64,000 nucleotides of DNA from Alviniconcha marisindica (lineage: Eukaryota; Mollusca; Gastropoda; Provannidae), in NCBI GenBank assembly GCA_018857735.1, contig JABMCL010002254.1, positions 1,212,001 through 1,276,000 on the forward strand, written 5' to 3'. Positions 23,701 to 32,290 of the stretch are shown one piece after another. The notes beneath the pieces were generated by a model. It was not told where the DNA came from. It searched no databases and worked only from the letters and a program-made list of their open reading frames with translations. The position numbers were made by a program, and so were the translations under genes. Numbering within the stretch: the stretch's first letter is position 1; each line of letters begins with the position of its first letter.

Positions 23701-26700
23701 CATTCTGAAACAGCATGCACAGTTATTGGATACATTCTGAAACAGCATGCACAGTTATTGGATACATTCTGAAACAGCATGCACAGTTATTGGATACATT
23801 CTGAAACAATGTCTGATCTGATTTCAGATTTGCAGGAGATTATTCAGGAGAACGACTTTGGAGAAACAAGTGTGAGCACCAGGTATGTAGGAAGCAGTTG
23901 TCTGCACTGTCCGTCTTCTGGTGCTGATGCACTGATGTGTGTGACATTTGTGCAGACTGAGTGTGTAGCATTTGTGCAGACTGAGGTGTGTGGCATTTGT
24001 GCAGACTGAGGTGTGTGGCATTTGTGCAGACTGAGGTGTGTGGCATTTGTGCAGACTGAGGTGTGTGGCATTTGTGCAGACTGAGGTGTGTGGCATTTGT
24101 GCAGACTGATGTGTGTGACATATGTGCAGACTGAGGTGTGTGGTGTTTGTGCAGACTGAGGTGTGTGGTGTTTGTGCAGACTGCTGCAATGAGGTGTGTG
24201 GTGTTTGTGCAGACTGAGGTGTGTGGTGTTTGTGCAGACTGCTGCAATGAGGCGTGTGGTGTTTGTGCAGACTGAGGTGTGTGGTGTTTGTGCAGACTGA
24301 GGTGTATGGTGTTTGTGCAGACTGCTGCAATGAGGTGTGTGGTGTTTGTGCAGACTGAGGTGTGTGGTGTTTGTGCAGACCTGCATGAGGTGTGTGGTGT
24401 TTGTGCAGACCACTGCACTGAGGTGTGTGGTGTTTGTGCAGACTGAGGGTGTGCGTGTTGCAACTGAGGTGTGTGGTGTTTGTGCAGACTGAGGTGTGTG
24501 GTGTTTGTGCAGACCACTGCACTGAGGTGTGTGGTGTTTGTGCAGACTGAGGTGTGTGGTGTTTGTGCAGACTGCTGCAATGAGGTGTGTGGTGTTTGTG
24601 CAGACTGCTGCGTTGGGGCCCAGAGCCAGTGGAGCAAGACCTGCAGGAAGCCTTTGACTGTGTGCTGTGTGCCGACTGGTCAGTATGGCAGCTCTATGTG
24701 TTGACTGTGTGCCAACTGGTCAGTGTGGCAGCTCTGTGTGCCGACTGGTCAGTATGGCAGCTCTATGTGCTGACTGTGTGCCAACTGGTCAGTATGGCAG
24801 CTCTATGTGCTGACTGTGTGCCAACTGGTCAGTATGGCAGCTCTGTGTGCCAACTGGTCAGTATGGCAGCTCTGTGTGCCGACTGGTCAGTATGGCAGCT
24901 CTATGTGCTGACTGTGTGCCAACTGGTCAGTATGGCAGCTCTGTGTGCCGACTGGTCAGTATGGCAGCTCTGTGTGCCGACTGGTCAGTATGGCAGCTCT
25001 GTGTGTGACTGGTCAGTATGGCAGCTCTGTGTGCCAACTGGTCAGTATGGCAGCTCTGTGTGCCGACTGGTCAGTATGGCAGCTCTGTGTGCCGACTGGT
25101 CAGTATGGCAGCTCTGTGTGCGACTGGTCAGTATGGCAGCTCTGTGTGCCGACTGGTCAGTATGGCAGCTCTGTGTGCTGACTGGTCAGTATGGCAGCTC
25201 AGTGTGCTGACTGGTCGTATGCAGCTGTGTGCTGACTGGTCAGTATGGCAGCTCAGTGTGTGCGACTGGTCAGTATGGCAGCTTCTGTGTGCTGACTGGT
25301 CAGTATGGCAGCTCTGTGTGCTGACTGGTCAGTATGGCAGCTCAGTGTGCTGACTGTGCTGACTGGTCAGTATGGCAGCTCAGTGTGCTGACTGGTCAGT
25401 ATGCAGTCGTGTGCTGACTGGTCAGTATGGCAGCTCAGTGTGCTGACTGTGTGCTGACTGGTCAGTATGGCAGCTCTGTGTGCTGACTGGTCAGTATGGC
25501 AGCTCTGTGTGCTGACTGGTCAGTATGGCAGCTCTGTGTGCTGACTGGTCAGTATGGCAGCTCTGTGTGCTGACTGTGTGCTGACGGGTCAGTATGGCAG
25601 CTCTGTGTGCTGACTGGTCAGTATGGCAGCTCTGTGTGCTGATTCTACGGGTCAGTATGGCAGCTCTGTGTGCTGACTGGTCAGTATGGCAGCTCTGTGT
25701 GCTGACTGTGTCGTATGGCAGCTCTGTGTGCTGACTGGTCATAATGGCAGCTCTGTGTCAGCTACTGTGTGCTGACTGGGTCAGTATGGCAGCTCTGTGT
25801 GCTGACTGGTCAGTATGGCAGCTCTGTGTGCTGAGCTGGTCAGTATGGCAGCTCTGTGTGCTGACTGTGTCAGTATAGGCAGCTCTGTGCTGACTGGCAG
25901 ACAGTCTTTGTATGTATGGGTCTGTTGTGACTGTAGTATACATAGTATACTCTGTGTCTGACTGTTCAGTATCAGTTTGCTGAGTGATGACTGTAGTGGA
26001 CAGGCATATAGACTTTGATTGACAGTGTGAGTGACTGACTGATGGACAGGCACACTGACTGATTGACAGTGAGTGACTGACTGATGGACAGGCACACTGA
26101 CTGATTGACAGTGAGTGACTGACTGATGGACAGGCACACTGACTGATTGACACACTGCACAAGTGCCTACCAGGCACTTAGACAGAGACAGAGAGCATAC
26201 TAGTGCAATGAATGGAGACTAGTTCTATTGATGGATCATTGGTTGTGTTTTGTTTGTTTGTATCCAGCCTGTTTTTTGATGAAGGCCGGGAGCACCTGGT
26301 CCACACCATCTTCTCTCTGCTAAAACCAGGGGTTGGTGCTGCTCTTTCTTCTTCCTTTGTCATACCTTTTGGTGCTCTGCCACACTTATACACCAGTGTA
26401 AAGAAAATCTGTGTACAGTTTCATTTCAGCAGGCATCACCAAAAAGGCATTTATTAGAACTTGCACAGGATAAGGACAGATTATGTCTGCTGCAGATGCA
26501 GATAAAGGTCATCTTCTCAGTGACAGCTGTGTTACTCAAAGATAGGGGTCATCTTCTCAGTGACAGCTGTGTTAAAGATAAAGGTCATCTTCTCAGTGAC
26601 AGCTGTGTTACTCACAGATAAAGGTCATCTTCTCAGTGACAGCTGTGTTACTCACAGAGAAAGGTCATCTTCTCAGTGACAGCTGTGTTACTCACAGAGA

Positions 26701-28602
26701 AAGGTCATCTTCTCAGTGACAGCTGTGTTACTCACAGAGAGTAAGGCGTCATCTTCTCAGTGACAGCTGTGTTACTCACAGAAAGGTCATCTTCTCAGTG
26801 ACAGCTGTGTTACTCACAGAGAAAGGTCATCTTCTCAGTGACAGCTGTGTTACTCACAGAGAAAGGTCATCTTCTCAGTGACAGCTGTGTTACTCACAGA
26901 TAAAGGTCATCTTCTCAGTGACAACTGTGTTACTGCAGTCTGTAGAGTCAAGCGGAAGACTGGCCATGTTTATTTTTTTTGTCTCAGAAATGATTTTTTG
27001 TTGTAGTTGTTTTCTTTCAAGGGAAACTTTAGATTGCACAGCCAAGTGTATCATTATGCTTGTATTAAAGTATGAGTGGTTAGAAAATGTAATTAAAGAA
27101 AATGATATGACATTCTGTATTGCTTACATTCACCAGGGGCATGCCTTAGTTTTTGCACCTGGCAGAAATGGCACATTTGATGCATTCTGCGAGCTGACCA
27201 AGGCCAAGTTTGTGACGGAAAGGTGTGACCAGTATGATGATCATTTGTGGAGCATACACTCTCAGGTGAGTGCATCCCTTCTGCGTTGGGTCCCAGAAGT
27301 CATGCTGCTTGCTGATGTTACTCTTCAGACACCACTGGCACTGGAATGACTGCCAGGTTGTGTAGGTGTTGGTTAATTCATTGTGACAGGAATGACTGCA
27401 CAGGTTGTGTAGGTGGTGGTTAGTGCATTGTGACAGGAATGACTGCACAGGTTGTGTAGGTGGTGGTTAGTGCATTGTGACTAGGAATGCTGCAAAGGTT
27501 GTGTACCAGCATGGTTTTGTGCTTTGTGACTGAATGTGCCAGGTTGTGTAGGGGTGGTAGTGCATTGTGAGAATGACTGCCTGTGATTGGAGTCATTGGA
27601 AACCCAAGGGCCCTTTTTTAGCCCCTTTGTTACGCTTGCCGATCCTGGCTGCATGAATGAACCCCATGATGAGGGGAAACCCCCCTCTTTTTGGCCCCTT
27701 TTTTTTTAGGGCTGTTCCCCTAAAAGGGGTTTCCCTTTTTTTGCCCATTTACTTTTTGGCCAACCGTCTTTGGCTTGGTTTTTAGGGCTGTCATAAAGAA
27801 GGGTTCCTTTTCGGCTTGATCTTTAGGCCAGATTCCACTTTGGCTTGGTCTTTAGGCCAGATTCTACTTTGGCTTGGTCTTAAGGCCAGCATTACAAAGG
27901 GGCTCCACTTTGGCTTGGTCTTTAGGGCAGTATTAAAAAGGGGTTCCACTTTGGCTTGGTCTTCAGGCCAGTATTACAAAGGGGTTCCACTTTGGCTTGG
28001 TCTTTAGGGCAGTCTTAGAATGGGGTTCCATTCTGGTTTGGTCTTTAGGCCAGTCTTAAAGAAGGGGGTTCCTTTTTGGCTTGGTCTTCAGGGCAGTCTT
28101 AAAGAGAGATCCCACTTTGGCGTGGTCTGGGTGTCAATCTTAATATAGTGGTATGATAGCATGTGCCTGTGGTATGAGCCAATGGTTAGTTGAATGTGAA
28201 TGTGTTTGCAGACGAATGGTCAGTGGATGGAAAGGATGTGATTGTGTTGCACAGTTGCTATGAAGCAAATATATATACTATGATAGCAGTGTGTGAGAGA
28301 GATAGAGAGACAAGAGAGAGAAGACAGAAATAAAGAGTGTCTGTTAGAAGACAGCTTTCGACTTCAGCCTGACTGGCGTGAATGGATCGAAAGGACACAA
28401 ACAACAAGCAACCCAACATTACATAGACATTCACCAACAGTTTGTCATCAGGGCAGTTGCTAGCAGTAGGCTGTGTTCACTGTTTCAGTTGAAGAACACT
28501 TCCCAGACGTACACAGAAGATCTGCACCTGCCTCTACTGGCCAAGCTTACGAAGCTGCGCAGTGACTCGGACAGCAGAGACACCACTCCAGAATCTCGTT
28601 GA
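15172..28602 (+). CDS. CAMKMT: Calmodulin-lysine N-methyltransferase, complete, 11 exons
   Basis: Eleven exons with matching phases: 15172-15267, ~16772-16914, 18554-18615, 19489-19549, 20603-20657, 21941-22004, 23828-23882, 24604-24678, 26268-26331, 27137-27265, 28489-28602; about 305 residues (human 323). The enzyme trimethylates a conserved lysine of calmodulin using S-adenosylmethionine and belongs to the seven-beta-strand methyltransferase family 16. Diagnostic stretches are [31 protein letters not shown], the SAM-binding VELGGGMTCLAG, VVLTDGNE, LLRWGPEP, FDCVLCADCLFFDEGREHLV and HALVFAPGRNGTF. The C-terminus carries an extra polar tail (RSDSDSRDTTPESR) after the position where vertebrate proteins end. 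The exon 2 acceptor is a cagcag tandem; 16775 or 16766 are in-frame alternatives. Introns 6, 7 and 8 hold arrays derived from the adjoining splice sites. Confidence 0.97.
16376..16487 (+). repeat. 112-bp polypurine (GA-rich) tract
   Basis: Nearly pure A/G on the plus strand (aaagaaagag, ggagggag motifs), within CAMKMT intron 1. It has the mirror-like composition that can form triplex (H-) DNA. Confidence 0.85.
16540..16622 (-). mobile_element. tRNA-like SINE head fragment (minus strand)
   Basis: Reverse complement reads gaggtggcaagggcggagtgg ending in caggttcaaattcc, an A-box-like and B-box-like (ggttcaaat) arrangement about 50 bp apart. In CAMKMT intron 1; probably an old SINE head rather than a working tRNA. 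Confidence 0.45.
16949..17061 (+). repeat. (GT)n microsatellite
   Basis: About 113 bp of (GT)n with two slips (tgtggtgt). In CAMKMT intron 2, 35 bp downstream of the exon 2 splice donor, so length changes could affect exon 2 definition. Confidence 0.95.
17400..17470 (-). mobile_element. SINE core fragment (minus strand)
   Basis: Reverse complement contains gtgcaggttaaagatccca, matching the gcacgt(a/c)aa(a/g)gaccc core of the SINE copies at 43331-43786 and 47420-47655. Confidence 0.45.
17690..18002 (+). repeat. ~20-bp minisatellite (gtaagctgctgacagggg)
   Basis: About 16 units of 18-21 bp in CAMKMT intron 2. Each unit carries gtaagc, a weak 5' splice-like hexamer. The three minus-strand open frames here are repeat artefacts. 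Confidence 0.93.
18185..18485 (+). repeat. ~92-bp repeat, 3-4 copies
   Basis: Unit with ctggccgtatgtttgtgtta, gtgagacagaaatgcagctg and aaatggctggtactgttgta; the last copy is diverged. In CAMKMT intron 2, ending about 70 bp before exon 3. Confidence 0.9.
18905..19330 (+). repeat. 46-50-bp minisatellite, ~9 copies
   Basis: Unit gcagaggctgtgtttgtcag followed by tgagatgtgttaaaccca. Left units end in gagaacaaggtt, right units in gggaagtc. In CAMKMT intron 3. Confidence 0.93.
20045..20560 (+). repeat. ~59-bp minisatellite, ~8 copies
   Basis: Unit with gcacagtgccttataaaa, tgataatgatgtctgccatg and actgcagtctgtcagc. It ends about 40 bp upstream of CAMKMT exon 5 and each unit contains a gactgcag acceptor-like string. 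Confidence 0.9.
20700..21360 (+). repeat. Compound poly-C / (CA)n minisatellite
   Basis: About eleven units of roughly 55-65 bp, each with acagttactgcccc, a long C run, acacacac and ctcttagtac. Right-hand units show irregular single-base losses, perhaps from poor consensus. In CAMKMT intron 5. Confidence 0.9.
21528..21845 (+). repeat. 63-bp minisatellite, 5 copies
   Basis: Five near-identical units with caagcactgttgttggaatg, gtggactgagtgttagcg and catgacaactacttagcatt. Ends about 95 bp before CAMKMT exon 6. Confidence 0.95.
22005..23030 (+). repeat. 46-bp array built from the CAMKMT exon 6 / intron 6 junction
   Basis: About 22 units. The unit (gactgatgacagtgaactct, gtcagcaataagtatggg, ttctatcatcc) aligns with the last ~30 exonic bases of exon 6 (gactgatggcaacgaacact, ctgttggca) plus the first ~16 intronic bases (gtaagtatgggttctg). 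The array starts at the true donor and carries a splice-donor-like (g/a)taagtatgg in every unit. Confidence 0.93.
23262..23808 (+). repeat. 32-bp minisatellite, ~17 copies
   Basis: Unit gcacagttattgcatacatt ctgaaacagcat. Right-hand units change gcatac to ggatac. Ends 20 bp before CAMKMT exon 7, so it occupies the usual branch-point region of that exon. Confidence 0.95.
23938..24603 (+). repeat. 27/38-bp array copying the CAMKMT exon 8 3' splice site
   Basis: About 22 units of gtgtgtggtgtttgtgcag followed by actgaggt (27 bp) or actgctgcaatgaggt. The true exon 8 acceptor is ggtgtttgtgcag then ACTGCTGCGTTGGGG, so units reproduce the acceptor and up to 15 exonic bases. The last unit is the real splice site. 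Minus-strand frames rich in His/Thr are artefacts. Confidence 0.93.
24679..25895 (+). repeat. ~29-bp array copying the CAMKMT exon 8 5' splice site
   Basis: About 40 units of gtcagtatggcagctctgtg followed by tgccgactg. The end of exon 8 (gtgctgtgtgccgactg) and the start of its intron (gtcagtatgg) form the unit, so each unit regenerates gccgactg/gtcagt. Left units keep gccgactg or gccaactg; right units drift to gctgactg. The plus-strand 207-residue frame (SVWQLCADW repeats) is an artefact. Confidence 0.93.
25985..26155 (+). repeat. 42-bp minisatellite, 4 copies
   Basis: Unit with gtgagtgactgactgatgga and caggcacactgactgattga. In CAMKMT intron 8, just after the exon 8-derived array. Confidence 0.9.
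26494..26935 (+). repeat. 40-bp minisatellite, 11 copies
   Basis: Unit aaaggtcatcttctcagtga followed by cagctgtgttactcacagag. In CAMKMT intron 9. Each unit contains tcatcttctcag, a fair 3' splice-site look-alike, although it is unrelated to the flanking exons. Confidence 0.93.
27340..27580 (+). repeat. ~47-bp minisatellite, ~5 copies
   Basis: Unit with aggaatgactgcacaggttg and tgtaggtggtggttagtgca. Copies degrade to the right with single-base losses. In CAMKMT intron 10. Confidence 0.85.
27770..28125 (+). repeat. ~41-47-bp minisatellite, ~8 copies
   Basis: Unit with ccactttggcttggtcttta and ggccagtattacaaagggg. The stretch just left of it (27600-27770) is full of homopolymer runs of C, G and T and looks like poor consensus of the same repeat. 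Confidence 0.85.
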
Positions 28603-28716
28603 CGCCTACCTCCGACACGATGGCTTCCTTGAGTCTTTCCTACCTACCTGAATGTCTCCTTTAGATTTTACTTTTATTCCACCGATGAACATGGACATAT
28701 TGTCCATATTTTTTTT

Positions 28717-28783
28717 ATCTCTATCAGTGCCACACGGAGACGCCAGCTAACATGATGTTAGCTGCTGTGGCATTGATAGAGAT
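28717..28783 (+). ncRNA. 67-nt perfect-ended hairpin in the CAMKMT 3' UTR region
   Basis: Arms atctctatcagtgccaca and tgtggcattgatagagat pair with one G-T wobble, followed by a second inner stem agctaacat/atgttagct with a bulge (cggagacgcc against gc). The length and shape resemble a precursor microRNA or a tiny foldback element. I do not recognise it as a known microRNA. Confidence 0.4.
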
Positions 28784-29819
28784 CAAATTGGAAGCCTATG
28801 ATCTCCTCAGGTGAACAAGGGCATTGTTTTGCATAAACAAATGTTTGTGTGTTTATTTTTTATGTGTTGTTTACCCGAGATATTTCAAAGATTTTAGTTT
28901 GGAACAGAGTGCAATTCCCCCTACTAAGCCACTAATATTTTGTTAATCTGAAGTGGTATGTTTAATATAAAGTCACTGCTAACCTGTTCTTCATGTCTCA
29001 TTTAATCATTGGGAATTTTGCGGAGAGATGACTGTCTGTTGTTTCTTTGTGTTCATTCTTCTTGCTGACAGTGCCTGTACCGCCATTAACATTTCTTGCT
29101 ACTTTTCCACTTCCTTTTTCCAAGGGGTGAGTCTCCATACCTGTCAAATAACAGGCACAGGTATTTTACTCTAGAATTAGGGTTACATTCTTCACGGTCT
29201 TTCATGGGGATTCCTACCAAGACTGGGGGGGGGCGGGGGGGGATATGGATACATATGTGTGTTTCAGTGTGTGCTAACCTGGGCTATAGACTAGCCATCC
29301 TACATAGAGTAGCCATTCCACTGATTGTGTTGTTGACTGCTGGCTTAGATATTCCAGATTCTTTCCACTGTATCCGGTTCAGTTTGATACATTCCATTCC
29401 ACTTTGGGTTCTTTTGTATCCTTTTTTATGTATTCCATGCAGATCAGCCAAATGTGTTTTTATTTTCTCTATCCAGATGCGTGTTCTTTGTTTGCTGTAC
29501 AGCTTTCCTTGTGATGGTTAGTGTGGTATTGCCGGCACTGGACGGGGTTGTCCTGGGCGTTCATGTTTAAAAGGTAAAGTAAGGAGAGTGAAACTCATGA
29601 GTGTAGTTGTGATGGTGAGATTCCAGATGGGTATTTGCAGTTGTTCGATGGGAAAACCAGACAAAGATTTTGAAAAACTCAACAACAAAAACTCCTATTT
29701 GAACTTTGTATTTGGTTGCATTTGCTTTACTGTTCCATGTGAAAAAGCAGAGTGACCCTGCCACCAGAGGTCAGCAGGTGGCAGGCCGTTGGTAGGCTGG
29801 CCTGGGAATGAGGCGCCGC

Positions 29820-29965
29820 AGTGGCGTCAGTGAGGCCTGTTGTGATTCAGTGTAGGCAAGACGCCACCTGCTCGGCCTCTGACTCGTGACGGTGTTCGCT
29901 CAACTTCGGAGCCAGTATTGCCTGAACTGGGATTTGAACCTGCAGCCTTTTGATCTGGCATCCAG
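29820..29965 (-). mobile_element. tRNA-headed SINE, minus strand
   Basis: Reverse complement reads gtggactggatgccagatc, then ggctgcaggttcaaatcccag (B box ggttcaaatcc), then a non-tRNA body with gccgagcaggtggcgtcttg. The tRNA-like head followed by an unrelated body is the standard SINE layout. Confidence 0.55.
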
Positions 29966-29974
29966 TCCACATGT

Positions 29975-30200
29975 ATGCACCACCACTCACTCACACCACC
30001 TCCTTGTACTATGATCAAACCTTGTCCAACCTTGCACCACCACTCACTCACACCACCTCCTTGTACTATGATCAAACCTTGTCCAATGATCAAACCTTGT
30101 ACAATGATCCCTCCTTGTACAGTGATCAAACCTTGTACAATGATCAAACCATGTACAACAATCAAACCTTGTACAATGATCAAACCTTGTACAACCTGCT
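29975..30200 (+). repeat. 55-bp duplication and 18-bp repeats
   Basis: A tandem duplication of accaccactcactcacacca-type sequence passes into about eight copies of an 18-bp unit caaaccttgtacaatgat. Confidence 0.85.
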
Positions 30201-31136
30201 CCACACAAATTGATACTTCATAGCCACAACTGTGTATACTTAGAGAACTGGAGTCCTGATTAGCTCTTATGTATTCTGCATCTCATTCCTTTTACACTGT
30301 GGTTCAGGTTTCACAGGTGTTCATCATTGTGATACAGCACATAGGGTGTCCAGTGAAATGTTCATCTTTCTCGCATTTGTGTGAATTTTCCAGAGCCCAC
30401 ATTTGGTTTTGTAAGATCAGTTCGTATTTTCCAGTTGACACTAACACTATTTTTTCCTGTGTGGACAATAATAAATCATGTTGACTTTTTGCAAAAGCTG
30501 GTGTGTGTTGTGAATGTTTGAGAAAATGGTGTGTGTTTTTATATCGTGCACTATTCATGGATTCCAGGGACTTGGACTAGAGCCAAATAAAGACTACACA
30601 GACCAGTGTTAGATTTTGTAAGGACCATCGCAACAGTACGGAACACAAAAAAATGAGCCAAATTTCACATGCCACACATCAAGCGTAGTGTTTGTCCAGC
30701 TTATCTTTTGGAACCACTCCTGGTATGCACTGTCCTTTAGCCAGCAGTCTTGGAACGAACATTTTCCTGGCATCTTCGCTGTTAACTCGGGTTCTTGCAC
30801 AGTTCAATTTTGCAACCAAAACCAGCCGTGATTTTGGCTGCGCATTAATCTAAATGAACATGGATGAAAGCATCGTCTGCTTCAGATATTGTCTCAACCT
30901 ATGTCCAAACAATTTTGAAATTCAGCAAATGTGTGGAACCATCGAGTGTTGCTGACTCAGAAAAAAGAGAGGTTTTTACAACCACCCATGTGTGTTTTTA
31001 GTCTTAGCTAGACTTGTAAGGACTGTGATGCAAATATAAGCACTTGTAAGGCCTTACTTGGCCAATTCAGTTTGTAAGTACTTGTAAGCACCCGTAAAGA
31101 GCCTGGGAACCTTGCTACTGAAAGGACAGATTACAT
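30201..31136. other. Intergenic DNA with a hAT-type zinc-finger fragment
   Basis: Apart from the minus-strand fragment described separately (30690-30795), I see AT-rich sequence with AATAAA at 30471 and 30586 but no coding exon. Confidence 0.4.
30690..30795 (-). pseudogene. Transposase-type zinc-finger fragment
   Basis: Minus-strand reading gives KCSFQDCWLKDSAYQEWFQK. Short peptides of the form KCxFxxxWLxDxxYxxWLxK start the BED-like zinc finger of many hAT-derived transposases and their domesticated relatives. The expected CxxC...H continuation is lost, so this is a decayed fragment. Confidence 0.45.
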
Positions 31137-31960
31137 TAGCAATAATAATAGATCATTCTTTTAAAGCACTATTCTCCAACACAAATTAAACTCACTGCGC
31201 TGTACAAAGTCATGACAACAAAACAACACATTTCAACAAACAGAACCTAAGTATAGTAGCCTACCATAAAAGTAACGCCCAGCAAACAATAACTGTACAT
31301 ACATCTACACATACACGTGTGCACCAATCAGTCCCTCCATACCCACTGTAATGCACATAGCAATTAGTAAATTACCAATACTCTCTATACTCTCCTTCAG
31401 AGTCTCTCTTCTCTCCCCCCCCCCCCCCACCTCCCCATTCCACCTGCCTCCTTTTTTCTTGCTGGTTCTCTCATGCTCTCCCCCCTCGAATATCCACATG
31501 CTTGCGCACTTAATGAGCCATTGCCAGACAGGCCACCTTTTACCAGAAAGAGTACGAATTTCTGCTAGAACGCTTGGGCAAACAGCAAGTTTTTGAGGTG
31601 GGGTTTCATTTGAACAGAAGTAATGTTAGGACATAGAATGGCCAACAGCCAGTTCCAAACGGATGGATTGAACGGTACTGAACTGATCAGGTGGTGTACT
31701 TTTGGACAGCTCAACGTCATCAGTGTACTTATGATAGTCACATCTTACAGGCTGAGAGCACAAAGCAAACAAGTAAACAAGACTGGTCCGACTACATAAC
31801 CCTGGGGCATGCCATATGATATGTAAGAGGGTGAGGTGGACACACCACCATCAACAATGACTGACTGGAAACGTCATACAAGTCTTGCTTAAATTGAGAC
31901 CAAGCTGCACCCGCTGAACAAGGTAGGTTGTGCATGCTCTTGGTAATTTAACCTCTTCTT
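31137..31960 (-). mobile_element. LINE reverse-transcriptase relic (minus strand)
   Basis: Minus-strand reading around 31870-31760 gives SYISYGMPQGYVVGPVLFT, the degraded reverse-transcriptase motif (S/G)GVPQGSVLGPVLF of non-LTR retrotransposons. Further 3', at about 31610-31560, lies QMKPHLKNLLF, like the FK-LKT-LF end of ORF2. The 3' tail (31140-31215, reversed) carries gcgcagtgag and ggagaatagtgctttaaaag plus (ATT)n. The central region is deleted and has many stops. Confidence 0.75.
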
Positions 31961-31984
31961 GCATCAGGACGTGCTGTTTGTATT

Positions 31985-32290
31985 AAAGTTTAGTCATTAG
32001 TGGGCATGATCACAGCATCAAGACGTGGTGTTGGTATGACTGTTCAGTCAGTAGGCATGATCACAGCATCAGGACGTGGTGTTGGTATGACTGTTCAGTC
32101 ATTAGTGGGCATGATCACAGCATCAGGATGTGGTGTTGGCATGACTGTTCAGAGTGTTGGTATGACTGTTCAGTCATTAGTGGGCATGATCACAGCATCA
32201 GGAGTGGTGTTGGATGACTGTATCAGGATGGGCTGGTGATGACATGATCAGAGATGGTGTTGGTATGAAGTCATGGAGTGGGCATGATTC
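31985..32290 (+). repeat. ~54-57-bp minisatellite
   Basis: About five copies of gggcatgatcacagcatcag followed by gacgtggtgttggtatgact and gttcagtcattagt. It is the parent of the 26-bp array that follows. Confidence 0.88.

Larger units (their letters stand above)
28603..29984. other. CAMKMT 3' UTR and intergenic DNA
   Basis: Follows the CAMKMT stop. Contains a hairpin (28717-28783) and a minus-strand SINE head (29820-29965). No AATAAA is seen close to the stop; the first clear ones are at 30471 and 30586. A 141-residue plus frame at 29096-29521 has no recognisable domain and I do not call it. Confidence 0.4.

Noticed and set aside
26494..26935. Splice-junction-derived array (units end in tcatcttctcag)
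   Set aside because: The acceptor-like string does not match the neighbouring exon 10 acceptor (tacattcaccag) or exon start, so it is not counted with the junction-derived arrays.
29096..29521. 141-residue plus frame after CAMKMT
   Set aside because: Composition is like translated noncoding DNA, it has a G-run in the middle and no domain.
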